Assembly (NCBI GenBank): GCA_015059305.1
Contig: SVAQ01000011.1
Span: forward strand, 1-46,942
DNA length: 46,942 bases
Source of the DNA: Bacillota bacterium
GTDB taxonomy: Bacteria; Bacillota_I; Bacilli_A; RF39; UBA660
Direction: 5' to 3'
Within the stretch, counting starts at the first letter, position 1, and each line of letters starts with the position of its first letter. Both the position numbers and the translations under genes were made by a program. Shown in pieces: positions 40,724-46,942 of the stretch. Under the pieces are notes generated by a model, which did not search any database, was not told the origin of the DNA, and saw nothing but the letters and a program-made list of their open reading frames with translations.

Positions 40724-41230
40724 TTAAATTTCTTCTTTAGTTTTTAAAATAATATTTTCATATAAATAAGTGTAAATATTTCTAACATTTTCATAAGTGT
40801 TATTAAATAATATCTCTAATAATTCATACACATTTTCACTTGCTAAAGCATTTTGCATTTCTTCTTTAGTATCTTTACAATATTTGATATAAATATTTAA
40901 AAATTTATTCATAATTCGCTTATTATTAATATACTGTGCAAAAAAAGTATCTAACGAATAATTCATATCACTCGTTAATACTAAATAACGATATTTATTA
41001 TCATTTATAATCTGTAATTTCCCTTGTAAATAATAATCAGGCACAATATTATTACTTTCAATCATTTCTTTAATTTCTGTTTCTAAATATTTTTTGGTAA
41101 ACTCATCAATTGCATTTAAGTTAGTATAATCAAGAGGAATTGTATTATTTAAAAGTAAATTAATATCAATAGGCATAAAATCCCCAGGACGAGCTTCTAA
41201 TACTAAATGATATTTCATATAACCTTCCAT
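40724..41230 (-). CDS. Unknown cytoplasmic protein, 168 aa
   Basis: I do not recognise this protein. No signal or TM segment is seen; it is Tyr-, Asn- and Glu-rich and mostly helical in its second half. The start opens MEGYMKYHLVLEARPGDFMP. ATG 41230 is preferred to an upstream codon at 41269 because GGAGGG lies seven bases before it and the promoter -10 lies inside the longer frame. It stands alone with its own strong promoter and terminator, beside ftsW. Confidence 0.75.
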   Translation of the reverse strand: MEGYMKYHLVLEARPGDFMPIDINLLLNNTIPLDYTNLNAIDEFTKKYLETEIKEMIESNNIVPDYYLQGKLQIINDNKYRYLVLTSDMNYSLDTFFAQYINNKRIMNKFLNIYIKYCKDTKEEMQNALASENVYELLEILFNNTYENVRNIYTYLYENIILKTKEEI

Positions 41231-41234
41231 AAAA

Positions 41235-41259
41235 TAACCCTCCAATTTGTGAAGGGTTA
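41235..41259 (-). promoter_or_regulatory. Inverted repeat over the start site and Shine-Dalgarno of the 168-aa gene
   Basis: On the minus strand, TAACCCTTC (41251-41259) can pair with GGAGGGTTA (41235-41243) around a seven-base loop, with one G-U. The 3' arm contains the Shine-Dalgarno GGAGGG. It lies right after the -10 element, so it could be a DNA operator, or an RNA hairpin if transcription starts early enough. Confidence 0.5.
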
Positions 41260-41289
41260 AATATATCATATTTTATCTAGTTATGTCAA
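41260..41289 (-). promoter_or_regulatory. Promoter of the 168-aa gene
   Basis: Consensus TTGACA (41284-41289) and TATATT (41260-41265) are separated by 18 bases, with TGA as an extended -10. Confidence 0.85.
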
Positions 41290-41298
41290 CCATCTTTT

Positions 41299-42453
41299 TT
41301 ATTTTATTTTAGACATTTCACGATTAAAACGATTCTTTTTATTTTCAATCGCTACTCTTTCAACACAGAAAACCATAAGAATTGCGTTTAAAGTGTAACT
41401 ACCACCATACGATAAAAATGGTAACGGAACCCCAGTAAGAGGAATAAGAGCAAGTACCCCTAGTAAATTGACAATAATATGAAGTGCAAAATACCAAAAT
41501 GCTCCATAAGCAATTAAACTAGTTCGTAAATTATCTGCCCCTTTTGCAATTTTATACATTCGTAAGAGCATAATTCCATAGCCTATAATAACAATTGTAC
41601 CTATAATCGCGCCAAGTTCTTCACAAATTATTGGAAAAATAAAGTCAGTATGACTTTCAGGTAAGTACATATATTTTTGGGTACTTTGACCAAGTCCAAC
41701 GCCAAATAGCCCGCCATTAGAAATCGCTATTAAACCATTACACACTTGATATCCGGTATCTTCACGATATCTTGTACAAGGATTTTTGAAATTAAAACGA
41801 CTTAACTTTTCACTTGTGAAAATATCTCCACCTTTAAACATTAATATTGCACCAACTAAAACAATTCCTATCATTCCTAGTTTCAAGATTTTTGACATAT
41901 TCCTTTGAATCATTGGCACACTTAAAAATGTGAGTCCCGATATCGCTAATAAGATCGCTGCACTTCCCCAGTCAGGTTGTTTAGCAATTAAAAACGTCAT
42001 TGCTAAATCAACACAAAGCGGGATAAAATATAATGATAAATTTTTGTTGTTTGAATAAGTCAAATTATGATAAAAAACGGCTGAAAATAATATTAATACC
42101 GTTTTAGCAAATTCACTAGGTTGAAGATTAAAAGGACCAATTGCAAACCAACTTTGAGCATTATTGGTAATTTCTCCTTTTACAAGAACAAGTAAAAGTA
42201 AGAAGAAAATTCCGATAGTCCCAAGATAAGATATCCCTTTATATTTTCTTGTAGGAATTAATAAAACTATAAAGCCCGCAATATAAGCAGCTACTAACAC
42301 AATTAATTGACGAATAAAAAAGTGATTTGAGGATACCTGATACCTTAAAATGGTTGAAGCACTAGAAGCTGATAAAATCATCATTAATCCAAAAATTGAA
42401 TAGATAATTGTCATTATAAGTAAAGTTTTATCAATTTTCTTAATATCCTTCAT
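41299..42453 (-). CDS. ftsW: FtsW-type SEDS peptidoglycan polymerase
   Basis: A SEDS-family glycosyltransferase that polymerises septal peptidoglycan with a class B PBP. The protein is 384 aa with about ten TM helices. Motifs include NNAQSWFAIGPFNLQPSEFAK near residue 105 (split here from a longer conserved stretch), the SDWGSA-like KQPDWGSAAI near 160, ESHTDFIFPIICEELG near 265, and the closing TGVPLPFLSYGGS. FtsW, RodA and SpoVE are close relatives; ftsW is favoured because a dcw-type PBP is nearby, but SpoVE is possible in a spore former. Confidence 0.9.
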   Translation of the reverse strand: MKDIKKIDKTLLIMTIIYSIFGLMMILSASSASTILRYQVSSNHFFIRQLIVLVAAYIAGFIVLLIPTRKYKGISYLGTIGIFFLLLLVLVKGEITNNAQSWFAIGPFNLQPSEFAKTVLILFSAVFYHNLTYSNNKNLSLYFIPLCVDLAMTFLIAKQPDWGSAAILLAISGLTFLSVPMIQRNMSKILKLGMIGIVLVGAILMFKGGDIFTSEKLSRFNFKNPCTRYREDTGYQVCNGLIAISNGGLFGVGLGQSTQKYMYLPESHTDFIFPIICEELGAIIGTIVIIGYGIMLLRMYKIAKGADNLRTSLIAYGAFWYFALHIIVNLLGVLALIPLTGVPLPFLSYGGSYTLNAILMVFCVERVAIENKKNRFNREMSKIK

Positions 42454-42471
42454 ATTCTCTCTCCATTATAA

Positions 42472-42500
42472 ATTTTATCAAAAGAAATCCCTAAAGTCCA
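42472..42500 (-). promoter_or_regulatory. Promoter of ftsW
   Basis: TGGACT (42495-42500) and TAAAAT (42472-42477) are separated by 17 bases, with TGA as an extended -10. A closer TATAAT overlaps the ribosome-binding site and is rejected. Confidence 0.7.
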
Positions 42501-42557
42501 CGCTTTATAAATAACTAAACAATTAGTTGTGTCAAAAATGACAAATGTTTAATATCT

Positions 42558-42563
42558 TATAAT
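42558..42563 (+). promoter_or_regulatory. -10-like element of the YjcZ-like gene
   Basis: TATAAT lies 30 bases before the ATG. No sigma-A -35 is found at 16-18 bases; an inverted GTCAAAAATGAC lies further upstream. A sporulation sigma factor is possible but cannot be assigned. Confidence 0.4.
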
Positions 42564-42587
42564 AGATACATAAAGGAGGTTACAAAT

Positions 42588-42776
42588 ATGTATTATTATG
42601 GAAATAACGGCTACTACGGTGGCGGTTACCAAGCTCCTTGTTGTGGCGGTTCTTACGGCGGATATACAAGCGGATATGGAATCGGAGCCGCTATTTGGAT
42701 AGTACTTTTCATACTACTTGTAATAATTATTGGTGCTTGGGGCTTTGGAGGAAATAACCAAGGTTTCAATAACTAG
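42588..42776 (+). CDS. YjcZ-like small sporulation-associated membrane protein
   Basis: A 62-aa protein with an N-terminal half rich in Tyr and Gly (MYYYGNNGYYGGGYQAPCCG) and a C-terminal helix IWIVLFILLVIIIGAWGFGG at about 36-55. This helix and its GAWGFGG ending are the mark of the YjcZ/sporulation-protein family of short peptides in Bacilli. The Gly-Tyr part with a CC pair also recalls spore-coat peptides. It has a perfect AAAGGAGGT ribosome-binding site. With spoIVA and spoVIF it is the third spore-linked gene in the window. Confidence 0.78.
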   Translation: MYYYGNNGYYGGGYQAPCCGGSYGGYTSGYGIGAAIWIVLFILLVIIIGAWGFGGNNQGFNN

Positions 42777-42797
42777 GAAGCAATTGCTTCCTTTTTT
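42776..42797 (+). terminator. Terminator after the YjcZ-like gene
   Basis: An 8-bp palindrome GGAAGCAATTGCTTCC is followed by six T; it begins at the stop codon. Confidence 0.9.
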
Positions 42798-42822
42798 ATT
42801 TAAATTCATTTTCTTCCACAAA

Positions 42823-42851
42823 TTGCAGTTTCGCATTTTTTTTGGTACAAT
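42823..42851 (+). promoter_or_regulatory. Promoter of def
   Basis: TTGCAG (42823-42828) and TACAAT (42846-42851) are separated by 17 bases. It rules out the longer frame that begins at 42842. Confidence 0.82.
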
Positions 42852-42874
42852 ACATTTCGAAAAGGAAGTTTATT

Positions 42875-43429
42875 ATGAAATTACCCAATATTAAAATATT
42901 AGATGAAAGAGATAAAATTCTTAGAACTATATCTAAAGAAGTTACTTTTCCTATTGATGAAAAAACCAAAAATTTAATTTTTGATGCTATTACCTACTTA
43001 GAAATGTCTCAAGATGAAGATATTGCATTAAAATATAATTTACGTGCAGGTATGGGCCTTGCATTTATTCAAATGGGGATTCCTAAAAGAATCTTTGTAA
43101 TTGCAAATAAGGATGAAGATACCGGAAAATTCGAAGAACATATTATTATAAATCCTGTAATAACATCACAAAGTGAAGAATTAGTATATGTTGGCGAAGG
43201 CGAAGGTTGCCTATCTGTTAATCGCCCTATCGACGGTATCGTACCTCGGCACGCGAGAGTTACTGTTAGCTATAATGATATTAACGGCAACAAAAAACAA
43301 GTTCGCGTTCGCGAAGATATAGCTATAGCTTTTCAACATGAAATCGATCATTTAAACGGTATTTTATTTGTCGACAAGATTGACAAAAAAGATCCTTACA
43401 AAAACAAAGAAAAGATGCGTGAAATATAA
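42875..43429 (+). CDS. def: Peptide deformylase
   Basis: Removes the N-formyl group from nascent proteins using Fe2+ or Zn2+. The protein is 184 aa, of the longer Gram-positive (type 2) class, which fits its N-terminal extension and insertions. Motif 1 is GMGLAFIQMG (usually GxGLAAxQ, with Phe-Ile here), motif 2 EGCLSV with the metal Cys, and motif 3 QHEIDHLNG with both His and the catalytic Glu. ATG 42875 has AAAGGAAG six bases upstream. It is monocistronic. Confidence 0.95.
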   Translation: MKLPNIKILDERDKILRTISKEVTFPIDEKTKNLIFDAITYLEMSQDEDIALKYNLRAGMGLAFIQMGIPKRIFVIANKDEDTGKFEEHIIINPVITSQSEELVYVGEGEGCLSVNRPIDGIVPRHARVTVSYNDINGNKKQVRVREDIAIAFQHEIDHLNGILFVDKIDKKDPYKNKEKMREI

Positions 43430-43459
43430 AAAACCGAAACGAAACGTTTCGATTTTTTT
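43428..43459. terminator. Bidirectional terminator between def and the Cys-domain gene
   Basis: A stem CGAAAC/GTTTCG lies between A-runs and T-runs, giving six or more T on either strand. It overlaps both converging stop codons. Confidence 0.85.
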
Positions 43460-43811
43460 ATGCTGGATTTTTAAAATATAAATAACAAAAAGTTTGTTCC
43501 GATGTAGAAAAAGAAATCTTTTTACTACTGCGATTATAACTTAAAACATTTTCGAGAATATATCCTGCGCCATCTTCACAATATGAGTTATCTGTATCAA
43601 GGTCCATATTATCGGGCCATGTATTATTTTTTGATTCAACATACGTCCCATCAGCTTGTTCAATCCAAATGGCCAGTGCTTTTTTTTCGCCAGGCATCAG
43701 CACTTGAGTATTGTCTTCTTTAATTAAAAAAGTAGAATTTATAACCCAACCTGTAATTACAATACCCACTAACAACATTAATACTATTATTTTTCTCTTA
43801 CTCAATTTCAT
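43458..43811 (-). CDS. Small membrane-anchored protein with a two-Cys surface domain
   Basis: A protein of 117 aa from ATG 43811, which has GGGG nine bases upstream. A basic start and TM helix (about residues 6-25) is followed by about 80 outside residues: LAIWIEQADGTYVESKNNTW, then SYCEDGAGYI and a closing TFCYLYF. The same plan (LAILIYD...TYCE...ECYVYF) forms the N-terminal domain of the BspA-like protein at 2677, so the two are related. Two Cys probably make a disulfide. Function is unknown. Confidence 0.78.
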   Translation of the reverse strand: MKLSKRKIIVLMLLVGIVITGWVINSTFLIKEDNTQVLMPGEKKALAIWIEQADGTYVESKNNTWPDNMDLDTDNSYCEDGAGYILENVLSYNRSSKKISFSTSEQTFCYLYFKNPA

Positions 43812-43849
43812 AGTTATATTCCCCATTTTTACTATTTGCTACTATTCAC

Positions 43850-43878
43850 ATTATACATAATTTTGTTTTATAAATCAA
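43850..43878 (-). promoter_or_regulatory. Promoter of the two-Cys surface protein
   Basis: TTGATT (43873-43878) and TATAAT (43850-43855) are separated by 17 bases. The -35 lies in the last codons of the PBP gene. Confidence 0.8.
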
Positions 43879-45997
43879 CGTTTCGGACATTTTTATTTTC
43901 TAATGTAATCTGCAGCTGCGTTATTCCTTCTAAAGAAGTGCCCACTTCAATCGACTGACTGGTTACATATCCATAGCCAGTATAGCTAATTTTTAAATTT
44001 AATAATTTAGCTAACGTTTTTACTTCTGACAAACTCCATCCTGTAATATCCGGCATTATAACATCATTATTGTTAGTTAAAATAAATACTCTAGAACCAC
44101 TTACTACTTTTGTTCCTTTTGATGGATAGTGTGAAGTAACATACTCACCTGTTCCTAAAATTGTAACATTTAATCTTTTTTCTTCTAATAGAGTTTTAAC
44201 TTCCTCAGTCTTCTTTGAAGAATAATTATCAAGTGTAATAATATTTTCTTTATAAGTTTCGTTTTCTGTTTTAGTAATATTTGCATATGATGCAATTTCA
44301 TCAACTGCCTTTGTAACCATATCTGCAACATTACGTTGCGAACCAACAATTTTCTTTACTGCAGTATAAATTATATATCTTGGATTATCTTCAGGAAAGA
44401 TTCCTGCTACTGAATATATATAGTCATATTGCCCTTTTAAATAACCACCATTAGGTGAAGCGATTTGCGCCGTTCCGGTTTTAGCAAGCATATTCACTGT
44501 TTTAGGTTGCCACATTTTACTAAGTCCATCATAGTTAGCTACATACATTAATTCTCGCATCTTTTGAGCAGTACTTGCTTTCATTACTTGACCAATAATC
44601 GTTTTACCACCTTCATAAGTCACATCTCCCTTACCATCAACAATTTTATTTACAACATAAGGTTTTAACATTACACCATCATTTGTAAGAGCGGTTAATG
44701 CCTGAAGCATTTGAATCGGTGTGATAGTAATACCTTGACCAAATGATGCAGAGGCAATTTCACTTTTATATTTAAACGATAAATCACCTGAAAGCTCCCC
44801 TGAAAGTTCAATACCTGTTGGCACGCCAAACCCATATTTACGATAATATGATTCTAATTTTGGCCCACCCATGTTTTCATTAAGAACTAAGTTTGTAGCT
44901 CCAACATTCGATGACATTGCAAAGCCTCGGTCGTAAGAGATTTCTCCCCAACCTTTTTTATTAGCATCACTAATTATTACATCGGCTACTTCGATTGAAC
45001 CTGACATAAATGTATCTTCAGGATTATAATATCCCTCTTCCATGGCTGAAGCCCAAGAAAAAATCTTCATAGTAGATCCTGGCTCATATGAATAGGAAAC
45101 TAGTGGATTTAAGTAAGATGTTAAAGTATTTAAATCATTTGGATTATAACTAGGACTAGTTGAAGAAGCAATAATAGCTCCCGTTTTAGCGTCCATTATT
45201 GTCATAATAGCAAAATCAAAATCATACGCTTCATCTAAATCATGAATTGCATTTTCTGCTATAAGTTGAATACTACTATCAATAGTTAAATAAATGTCAC
45301 TACCTGATACAGCTTCATCTGTTACGGAAGGCACATTCGGAAGTTGATAACCATAAGCATCACTTTGATAAGTAATAAAACCGTCTTTACCAGATAATGC
45401 ATCATTGAAATAACTTTCAAGTCCAAGTTCTCCCACAATGTCACCATCATCATTGGTTTTGGCATAACCAATTATATATGAAGCAAAATTCCCCATTTTA
45501 TAATATCGTTGCGTACTTTCAGTAAAATCAATACCTGGTAATTCTAAATCATCAATTTGTTTTTTTACAATTTCTGTTAGATTTCTTCCTTTAGAACCAA
45601 ACTCTACTTGATATTTTCCTTCTTGACTTAAATAATCTAATATTTTACTTTCTTCAATTCCCAGTATAGGAGCTAACATCTTTGCGGTATATTCTTTGTC
45701 AACAACATGTTGAGGATCAGCATCATTTGTTGTTCTACTTTCACTTAAATAAGCAATCAGCGTATATGAATTAACTGATAGTGCTAAAGCATCTCCTGCC
45801 GCATCATAAATAGAGCCCCTTGAGGCATATAATGTTTTAGTTTTTGTATTCCTTGAATCAGCGAATTGTTTTAAATTCACTCCATCGACATTATTAGCTA
45901 CAGCAACATATAATAATTTAATTATTGCTGCGCACAATAAAAAAGCAACAATTAATACAACATACATACTGGATTTAACTGTTACTCTTCTTTTCAT
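43868..45997 (-). CDS. Class B penicillin-binding protein with PASTA domains (PBP2B/SpoVD type)
   Basis: A transpeptidase for septal or spore-cortex peptidoglycan, 709 aa. A TM helix at about 11-32 precedes the dimerisation domain (SRGSIYDAAGDALA near 60). The active-site motifs are Ser in YEPGSTMKIF near 300, SSNVG near 355, and KTGTAQI near 505. Two PASTA-like domains of about 60 residues end the protein, containing TSHYPSKGTKV and MPDITGWSLSEVKTLAK. It lies after rsmH and ftsL in dcw order, which suggests the division PBP; the SpoVD paralogue cannot be excluded. Confidence 0.93.
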   Translation of the reverse strand: MKRRVTVKSSMYVVLIVAFLLCAAIIKLLYVAVANNVDGVNLKQFADSRNTKTKTLYASRGSIYDAAGDALALSVNSYTLIAYLSESRTTNDADPQHVVDKEYTAKMLAPILGIEESKILDYLSQEGKYQVEFGSKGRNLTEIVKKQIDDLELPGIDFTESTQRYYKMGNFASYIIGYAKTNDDGDIVGELGLESYFNDALSGKDGFITYQSDAYGYQLPNVPSVTDEAVSGSDIYLTIDSSIQLIAENAIHDLDEAYDFDFAIMTIMDAKTGAIIASSTSPSYNPNDLNTLTSYLNPLVSYSYEPGSTMKIFSWASAMEEGYYNPEDTFMSGSIEVADVIISDANKKGWGEISYDRGFAMSSNVGATNLVLNENMGGPKLESYYRKYGFGVPTGIELSGELSGDLSFKYKSEIASASFGQGITITPIQMLQALTALTNDGVMLKPYVVNKIVDGKGDVTYEGGKTIIGQVMKASTAQKMRELMYVANYDGLSKMWQPKTVNMLAKTGTAQIASPNGGYLKGQYDYIYSVAGIFPEDNPRYIIYTAVKKIVGSQRNVADMVTKAVDEIASYANITKTENETYKENIITLDNYSSKKTEEVKTLLEEKRLNVTILGTGEYVTSHYPSKGTKVVSGSRVFILTNNNDVIMPDITGWSLSEVKTLAKLLNLKISYTGYGYVTSQSIEVGTSLEGITQLQITLENKNVRNVDL

Positions 45998-45999
45998 AA

Positions 46000-46293
46000 T
46001 TATTTAATTTGTAAGATGTTAGTATTATTATAAGAAAGCCCATATTCTTTAGCAATCGCTTGAATATTTTCTAAGCTAGCTAATTCATCAATTTGCATTG
46101 ACAAGCTTTCATTTTCTTCTTTTTGTCGCTCTATACTACTTTTTAGTTCTTCTACATCTATATTCGTTCTTGTAACTATTGCAGAAGTATAGACATTCAA
46201 GATTGGAATCAAAGCACATAAAAGAATAATCACACCATACATAATCTTTTCGCCTTTTAATAATTTTAATTTTTTGCCTCGATTCCTTGCCAT
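46000..46293 (-). CDS. ftsL: FtsL-like division protein
   Basis: A 97-aa protein between rsmH and the PBP, the standard FtsL position. A basic N-terminus (RNRGKKLKLLKGEK) is followed by a TM helix at about 18-40 and a coiled coil (VEELKSSIERQKEENESL), then a short end with AKEYGLSY. FtsL connects the FtsQB complex to FtsW-PBP. Sequence identity in this family is low, so position and build are the main evidence. It starts one base after rsmH ends. Confidence 0.85.
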   Translation of the reverse strand: MARNRGKKLKLLKGEKIMYGVIILLCALIPILNVYTSAIVTRTNIDVEELKSSIERQKEENESLSMQIDELASLENIQAIAKEYGLSYNNTNILQIK

Positions 46294-46294
46294 C

Positions 46295-46942
46295 TTATAT
46301 CCTTTCTACAACTCTTAATTTTGCGCTGTGACTACGACTATTTTCCCTTAATTCTTCCTCACTTGCAAGTATTGGTTTACGATTTACAAGTTTAATTTTG
46401 GGTTTATATTCATCCGGTATTATAGGAAGACCCTTTACCATTTCATCTACTTCACTATATTTTCTAAAAATACTTTTTACTATTTTATCTTCTAAAGAAT
46501 GGAATGTAATTACACATATTCTTCCACCTACTTCAAGCATATCAATTGCATCAGGTAAGACGCTTTTTAAAACATCTAATTCATGATTAAGTTCAATTCT
46601 AATTGCTTGAAATATTTGTCTTTCGGGATGATTTTTATAAAAATAATTAGCTCCAACTGCTGATTTAATAATTTCAACTAATTCTAAAGTGGTTGATATT
46701 TCTTTTTGATTTCTTACTTCAACAATTTTTTTAGCTATTACTTTTGATAATTTTTCTTCACCATAATCGAAGAAGATTTGGGCTAGATTACTTTCTGAAT
46801 AACCATTAACAATATCTTTAGCACAAACGCTTGCATCTTGATCCATCCGCATATCTAGTGGTCCATCCGCCATGAACGAAAACCCCCGGCGTTCATCATC
46901 AATTTGCGGTGAGGAAAACCCTAAGTCAAAGACTATACCATC
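46295..46942 (-). CDS. rsmH: 16S rRNA (cytosine1402-N4)-methyltransferase RsmH, partial
   Basis: The C-terminal 215 residues of RsmH (MraW); the frame is open to the right edge, so the first third, with the SAM-binding GxGG motif, is missing. Visible marks are DGIVFDLGFSSPQID at the edge, PLDMRMD, LAQIFFDYGEEKLSKVIAKKI, RICVITFHSLEDKIVK and the closing SAKLRVVERI. It methylates C1402 in the ribosomal P site. It starts the rsmH-ftsL-PBP part of the division cluster. Confidence 0.96.
   Translation of the reverse strand, partial: DGIVFDLGFSSPQIDDERRGFSFMADGPLDMRMDQDASVCAKDIVNGYSESNLAQIFFDYGEEKLSKVIAKKIVEVRNQKEISTTLELVEIIKSAVGANYFYKNHPERQIFQAIRIELNHELDVLKSVLPDAIDMLEVGGRICVITFHSLEDKIVKSIFRKYSEVDEMVKGLPIIPDEYKPKIKLVNRKPILASEEELRENSRSHSAKLRVVERI

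Noticed and set aside
42842..42874. Longer start for peptide deformylase at 42842
   Set aside because: The -10 element TACAAT at 42846-42851 lies inside that extension, and a good Shine-Dalgarno precedes ATG 42875.

Overview
The window is strongly A+T-rich DNA from a low-GC Gram-positive bacterium of the class Bacilli, most likely an uncultured gut-type lineage near RF39, RFN20 or Erysipelotrichales. That placement is inferred from gene content, not from a marker search. The cell is walled: it has ftsW, a PASTA-type PBP, ftsL, mltG and an LTA-synthase-like enzyme. It has an endospore programme (spoIVA, spoVIF and a YjcZ-like peptide). It uses the standard bacterial code: ruvX ends in TGA at its normal length, and Trp is read from TGG.

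Layout. 1-2677 (-): the N-terminal part of a BspA-like surface protein with about 18 near-identical 93-bp repeats, running off the left edge. 2785-9001 (-): an unknown protein, priA, a SipW-type signal peptidase and topA. 9002-13527 (-): an LTA-synthase-like gene, rnhB, rbgA, lepB and rplS, with an L19-type leader. 13835-15166 (+): a lone PilB/GspE-type ATPase. 15223-19779 (-): the Firmicutes cluster ireB-ruvX-DUF1292-mltG-trmR-trhP1-trhP2. 20023-20208 (-): a Flp-type pilin with its own promoter. 20251-33898 (-): the remarkable operon described below. 34051-37747 (-): hup, spoIVA, spoVIF and tig. 37915-42453 (-): a SipW-signal surface protein, an AI-2E-family permease, an unknown protein and ftsW. 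42588-43429 (+): a YjcZ-like peptide and def. 43458-46942 (-): a small Cys-domain surface protein, a PASTA PBP, ftsL and partial rsmH.

The main discovery candidate is the 20251-33898 operon. It encodes a complete F1-like catalytic head: alpha-like, beta-like, gamma-like and a short epsilon-like protein. It also encodes a fused b-delta stalk and a c-ring-like subunit whose ion-binding carboxylate is replaced by Ala60. There is no recognisable subunit a. In its place are a 5-TM protein and three single-pass proteins with large extracellular parts, including a 1,987-residue FN3-like giant. This is not an ATP synthase. The simplest reading is a rotary or conformational ATP-driven machine that passes work through the membrane to outside proteins. 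It recalls the F1-like-X0 and gliding-motor ATPases of Mollicutes, but in a walled, spore-forming bacterium.

Other threads: two signal peptidases of different catalytic types, with a SipW-type substrate in the same window; a tRNA wobble-uridine hydroxylation and methylation trio; clear sigma-A-type promoters and intrinsic terminators that divide the window into short units; and one candidate small RNA at about 19903-19983 (+).
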